NCBI GenBank assembly: GCA_049318685.1
Contig: JBMOFW010000127.1
Location: forward strand, 1 to 8,360
Length of the DNA: 8,360 nt
Source of the DNA: JAIXWP01 sp049318685
Lineage (GTDB): Bacteria; Bacteroidota; Bacteroidia; Flavobacteriales_D; Sanyastnellaceae
Direction of reading: 5' to 3'
The translations under genes were made by a program, and so were the position numbers. Positions 6,375-8,360 of this stretch are shown here, in pieces. How positions within the stretch are numbered: position 1 is the stretch's first letter; each line of letters begins with the position of its first letter. Under the pieces are notes generated by a model. That model worked only from the letters and a program-made list of their open reading frames with translations, searched no databases and was not told where the DNA came from.

Positions 6375-7499
6375 CTAAAGCATTCTTAAAGCGCGTTTGC
6401 GGGACTTTGGATTGGTAAGCATGCGCAGGGTTTCGTGTGTCGCCGATTTTTTTTCTTCCAGTGTCTTCAATATTTCCTTTGGCGATGCATCATAAACGCC
6501 ATAATACGTCACTCCAATATAGCGCAGTTTGAAATACTTCGCGTCGTGAATCATATTGGTTCTCGCTGTCTTCAACGACTTTATCTTTTGAAGCAATAGT
6601 CCTATGTGATTCTTAATGTCCTTCGGGTTGGAATTCAACGCTGCTTTGTCTGATTCCCCTGACCACTCCGCTTCCAAACGCACAAGTTCCAACAAATCCC
6701 GCTTCTCATAAGCCACGGTCAACTTTTTCATGGCGGTCTCTTTGAGCGCTCGCAATGTTTCATCCCGCTCCCTATCCGGATGGATCAATTTCACCAGTTT
6801 CTTGTAAAGCGTGGTTAGCTCTGGGGTAGCCACCACTTTTTCCTTTTCTGACATCGTAAAACTTTCCTCACGACGAGCGTTTTCCTGATGATTTTTTTCA
6901 TCATGCTTCTGAAAAGCCAACTTAATTTTCTCTCGGATATAGGCTTCAAAATCGTATGGATGTAAAGTCATATCCGCATCTGAGAAATCTACCAAAACCC
7001 CGTGCATTGCACAAGCCGTTTCCGCTTCATCCAACATTTCGAGCACCATATCCATCTGTTCATCGGCGCTCAAATTCAACTTCTGTCTTTCCTCCTCTTT
7101 GATCAAAGCGCTCAATTCGTCCACTCTTTGTGATGCATTTTTACTCATCTCCCCCAATTCTTCGCATTTGGCATGACTCAATGAATGCGGCATGCGAAGA
7201 ATATCATTCGCTACATGGATTATTTTGTAATAATATTCTCTTTGTAGTTCTGGGGAATTCTCGGCTGCTACGGTAGAAAAAAGAAGTTCTACTATTTCTA
7301 TTTTTAAAGAAATAATTTCATCCAACACAGGCTGGCAAACGGAAACGAGTTTTTCCATTCTAGAATCCAACCGTGACCTTTCCTTCTCTAATTCCTTCTC
7401 TGTTTTGAGCAATCGTTTTAATGTATCCGCATACTTCTTCTGATCCTTCAAGAATTTATCCGATTCCGAATTTCTCTGAACTAATTCTCCTTTTGACAT
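6375..7499 (-). CDS. Coiled-coil protein with a J-like domain (HPD motif)
   Basis: This 374-residue protein has no signal peptide or membrane segment and is probably cytoplasmic. Residues about 15-55 are a charged coiled coil, and further helical segments follow to about 200. Residues about 226-275 resemble helices II and III of a DnaJ J-domain: LYKKLVKLIHPD with the HPD tripeptide at 240-242, then a basic helix and the AYEKRDLLEL stretch often seen in J-like proteins of this type. The usual helix I with its L-G-V signature is not visible before it. The C-terminal 80 residues are Lys/Arg-rich and helical. By family knowledge the HPD loop contacts DnaK (Hsp70), so a co-chaperone or adaptor role is plausible; the client is unknown. 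The start is bounded by an in-frame TAA 13 bases upstream (7512-7514, read leftward). The gene shares the terminator at 6212-6248 with its convergent neighbour and is divergent from the gene at 7570. Confidence 0.85.
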   Translation of the reverse strand: MSKGELVQRNSESDKFLKDQKKYADTLKRLLKTEKELEKERSRLDSRMEKLVSVCQPVLDEIISLKIEIVELLFSTVAAENSPELQREYYYKIIHVANDILRMPHSLSHAKCEELGEMSKNASQRVDELSALIKEEERQKLNLSADEQMDMVLEMLDEAETACAMHGVLVDFSDADMTLHPYDFEAYIREKIKLAFQKHDEKNHQENARREESFTMSEKEKVVATPELTTLYKKLVKLIHPDRERDETLRALKETAMKKLTVAYEKRDLLELVRLEAEWSGESDKAALNSNPKDIKNHIGLLLQKIKSLKTARTNMIHDAKYFKLRYIGVTYYGVYDASPKEILKTLEEKKSATHETLRMLTNPKSRKRALRML

Positions 7500-7569
7500 G
7501 TGGAAACGAAATTAAGGAGAAACTTCAGAATCAGAATGAAATAACGATGATTACCTTAGCGCACTCACT

Positions 7570-8360
7570 ATGTTCAACAAACCTTATCCATTTAGTGATT
7601 CTCCTCGTGAGCGATTGGTGACGAGCATCCTCTTTAGTGCTTTCGTCTTCCTCTTTCTCCGCATTTTTCAACCTTTCGAAATCAACAAACTACAACACAG
7701 CCTTACAACTGTAGTACTCGGCTATGCCTTGGTTTGCTTCTTCTCTATGGTGCTCCTCAATATCGTGATCTTTCAGCTTTTTCCTAAAATTTTTACAGAG
7801 CCTAAATGGACAACCGGACGCGAAATCGGATGGACCATCGTCAATGTTTCGTCGATCGGTCTATTTAACTTCCTCTACTCGTTCGCCATCGGCATCACGG
7901 ATTTCAGATTGCTTAATCTGCTGCTCTTTATGGGGTTCACTATAGCGGTAGCCGCTTTTCCCCTAACGGTGGTCATTTTATTAAACCAAATCCGACTCAA
8001 TCGAAAATACATACACGAAAGCGATGCGATCAATCAACAGCTCGATCATGCGCCGCCCCTCGAAAACACCCCTTCAGAATCAACGCTTCGCATCGCCGCT
8101 GAAAATGGCGAGATCGTTCTTGAATTGGATGTCCACCATTTTCTATATGCCCAATCGGATGACAATTACATCGAAATCCATTTTCAATCCAATGGTCAAA
8201 AAGCCAAAAAACTTATTCGAAATACACTAAAAAATCTCCAACTGGTTTTCGAAACACACCCCTCCTGCTTCCGTTGCCATAAAAGCTACCTTGTCAATTT
8301 GTCGCATGTATATCACCTTTCGGGAAATTCTCAAGGCTACAAATTGCATCTTCACGGAGT
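7570..8360 (+). CDS. Membrane-anchored LytTR-family transcription regulator (3' partial)
   Basis: An open frame of 263 codons runs off the right edge of the window. ATG 7570 is the only usable start, because an in-frame TGA lies at 7537-7539 with no other start codon between. The N-terminal half has four hydrophobic helices (about residues 16-36, 45-72, 87-108, 114-139), then a short hydrophilic linker (140-172). A LytTR DNA-binding domain starts at about 173, with S-D-D-N-Y at 196-200 and the diagnostic F-R-C-H-K-S-Y-L-V-N at 234-243. LytTR domains bind short direct repeats in promoters. No receiver domain is present, so this is a membrane-bound regulator and not a standard response regulator; the signal is unknown. 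The 70-base spacer shared with the divergent gene has no clear ribosome binding site and no convincing promoter match. Only the last part of the LytTR domain seems to be missing. Confidence 0.88.
   Translation, partial: MFNKPYPFSDSPRERLVTSILFSAFVFLFLRIFQPFEINKLQHSLTTVVLGYALVCFFSMVLLNIVIFQLFPKIFTEPKWTTGREIGWTIVNVSSIGLFNFLYSFAIGITDFRLLNLLLFMGFTIAVAAFPLTVVILLNQIRLNRKYIHESDAINQQLDHAPPLENTPSESTLRIAAENGEIVLELDVHHFLYAQSDDNYIEIHFQSNGQKAKKLIRNTLKNLQLVFETHPSCFRCHKSYLVNLSHVYHLSGNSQGYKLHLHG

Noticed and set aside
7508..7515. TAATTTCG (read leftward) as a -7 element for the J-like gene
   Set aside because: It ends only about 8 bases before the start codon, which leaves no room for a leader, and no -33 element is visible.
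7552..7559. TACCTTAG as a -7 element for the LytTR gene
   Set aside because: One mismatch to TAnnTTTG, but it would place the transcript start within a few bases of the ATG, and no -33 TTG is at the right distance.
7421..7621. Rightward frame across the 5' end of the J-like gene
   Set aside because: It is antisense to the J-like gene and overlaps the LytTR start in another frame; the translation has no recognisable features.
8024..8230. Short rightward frame inside the LytTR gene
   Set aside because: It lies in another frame of a clearly coding LytTR region and has no domain of its own.

Overview
The window looks like a chromosomal segment of a Bacteroidota bacterium, probably from the Flavobacteriales/Sphingobacteriales side. 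This rests on four things: a very large exported TPR/PD40 protein of the kind common in that phylum, a membrane-anchored LytTR regulator, start codons without strong Shine-Dalgarno sequences, and intergenic TTC-headed heptamer repeats of a type I associate with these genomes. No mobile element, CRISPR array, tRNA or rRNA was seen.

Layout. Positions 1-70 hold heptamer repeats that run into the 3' end of a leftward DUF423 membrane-protein gene (45-443). A possible small leftward membrane-protein ORF (458-688) lies just upstream of it. Its start codon overlaps, on the opposite strand, that of the dominant gene: a rightward 1833-residue exported protein (687-6188). In order this protein has a signal peptide, TPR-like helices, at least three PD40 repeats, a carboxypeptidase-regulatory-like beta domain, three coiled-coil blocks separated by Thr/Asn/Pro/Ala-rich linkers, and two C-terminal SPOR domains. 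It ends at a strong hairpin with A- and T-rich flanks that probably works in both directions. Next come about 125 bases with a REP-like dispersed repeat, a second hairpin and a 13-base tandem triplicate. A leftward gene (6375-7499) encodes a coiled-coil protein with a J-like domain carrying an HPD motif. Diverging from it across 70 bases is a rightward gene (7570 to the window end) for a four-helix membrane protein with a LytTR DNA-binding domain; it is cut by the window edge.

How the genes relate. They look like separate transcription units, not a pathway cluster. The point of most interest is the giant protein. Its front half resembles the periplasmic part of PorE-type proteins (TPR, PD40, regulatory-like domain), but tandem SPOR domains occupy the place of the usual C-terminal OmpA-like peptidoglycan-binding domain. 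I infer a periplasmic, peptidoglycan-tethered scaffold or sensor, possibly enriched at sites of denuded glycan such as the septum. No experimental function can be read from the sequence.
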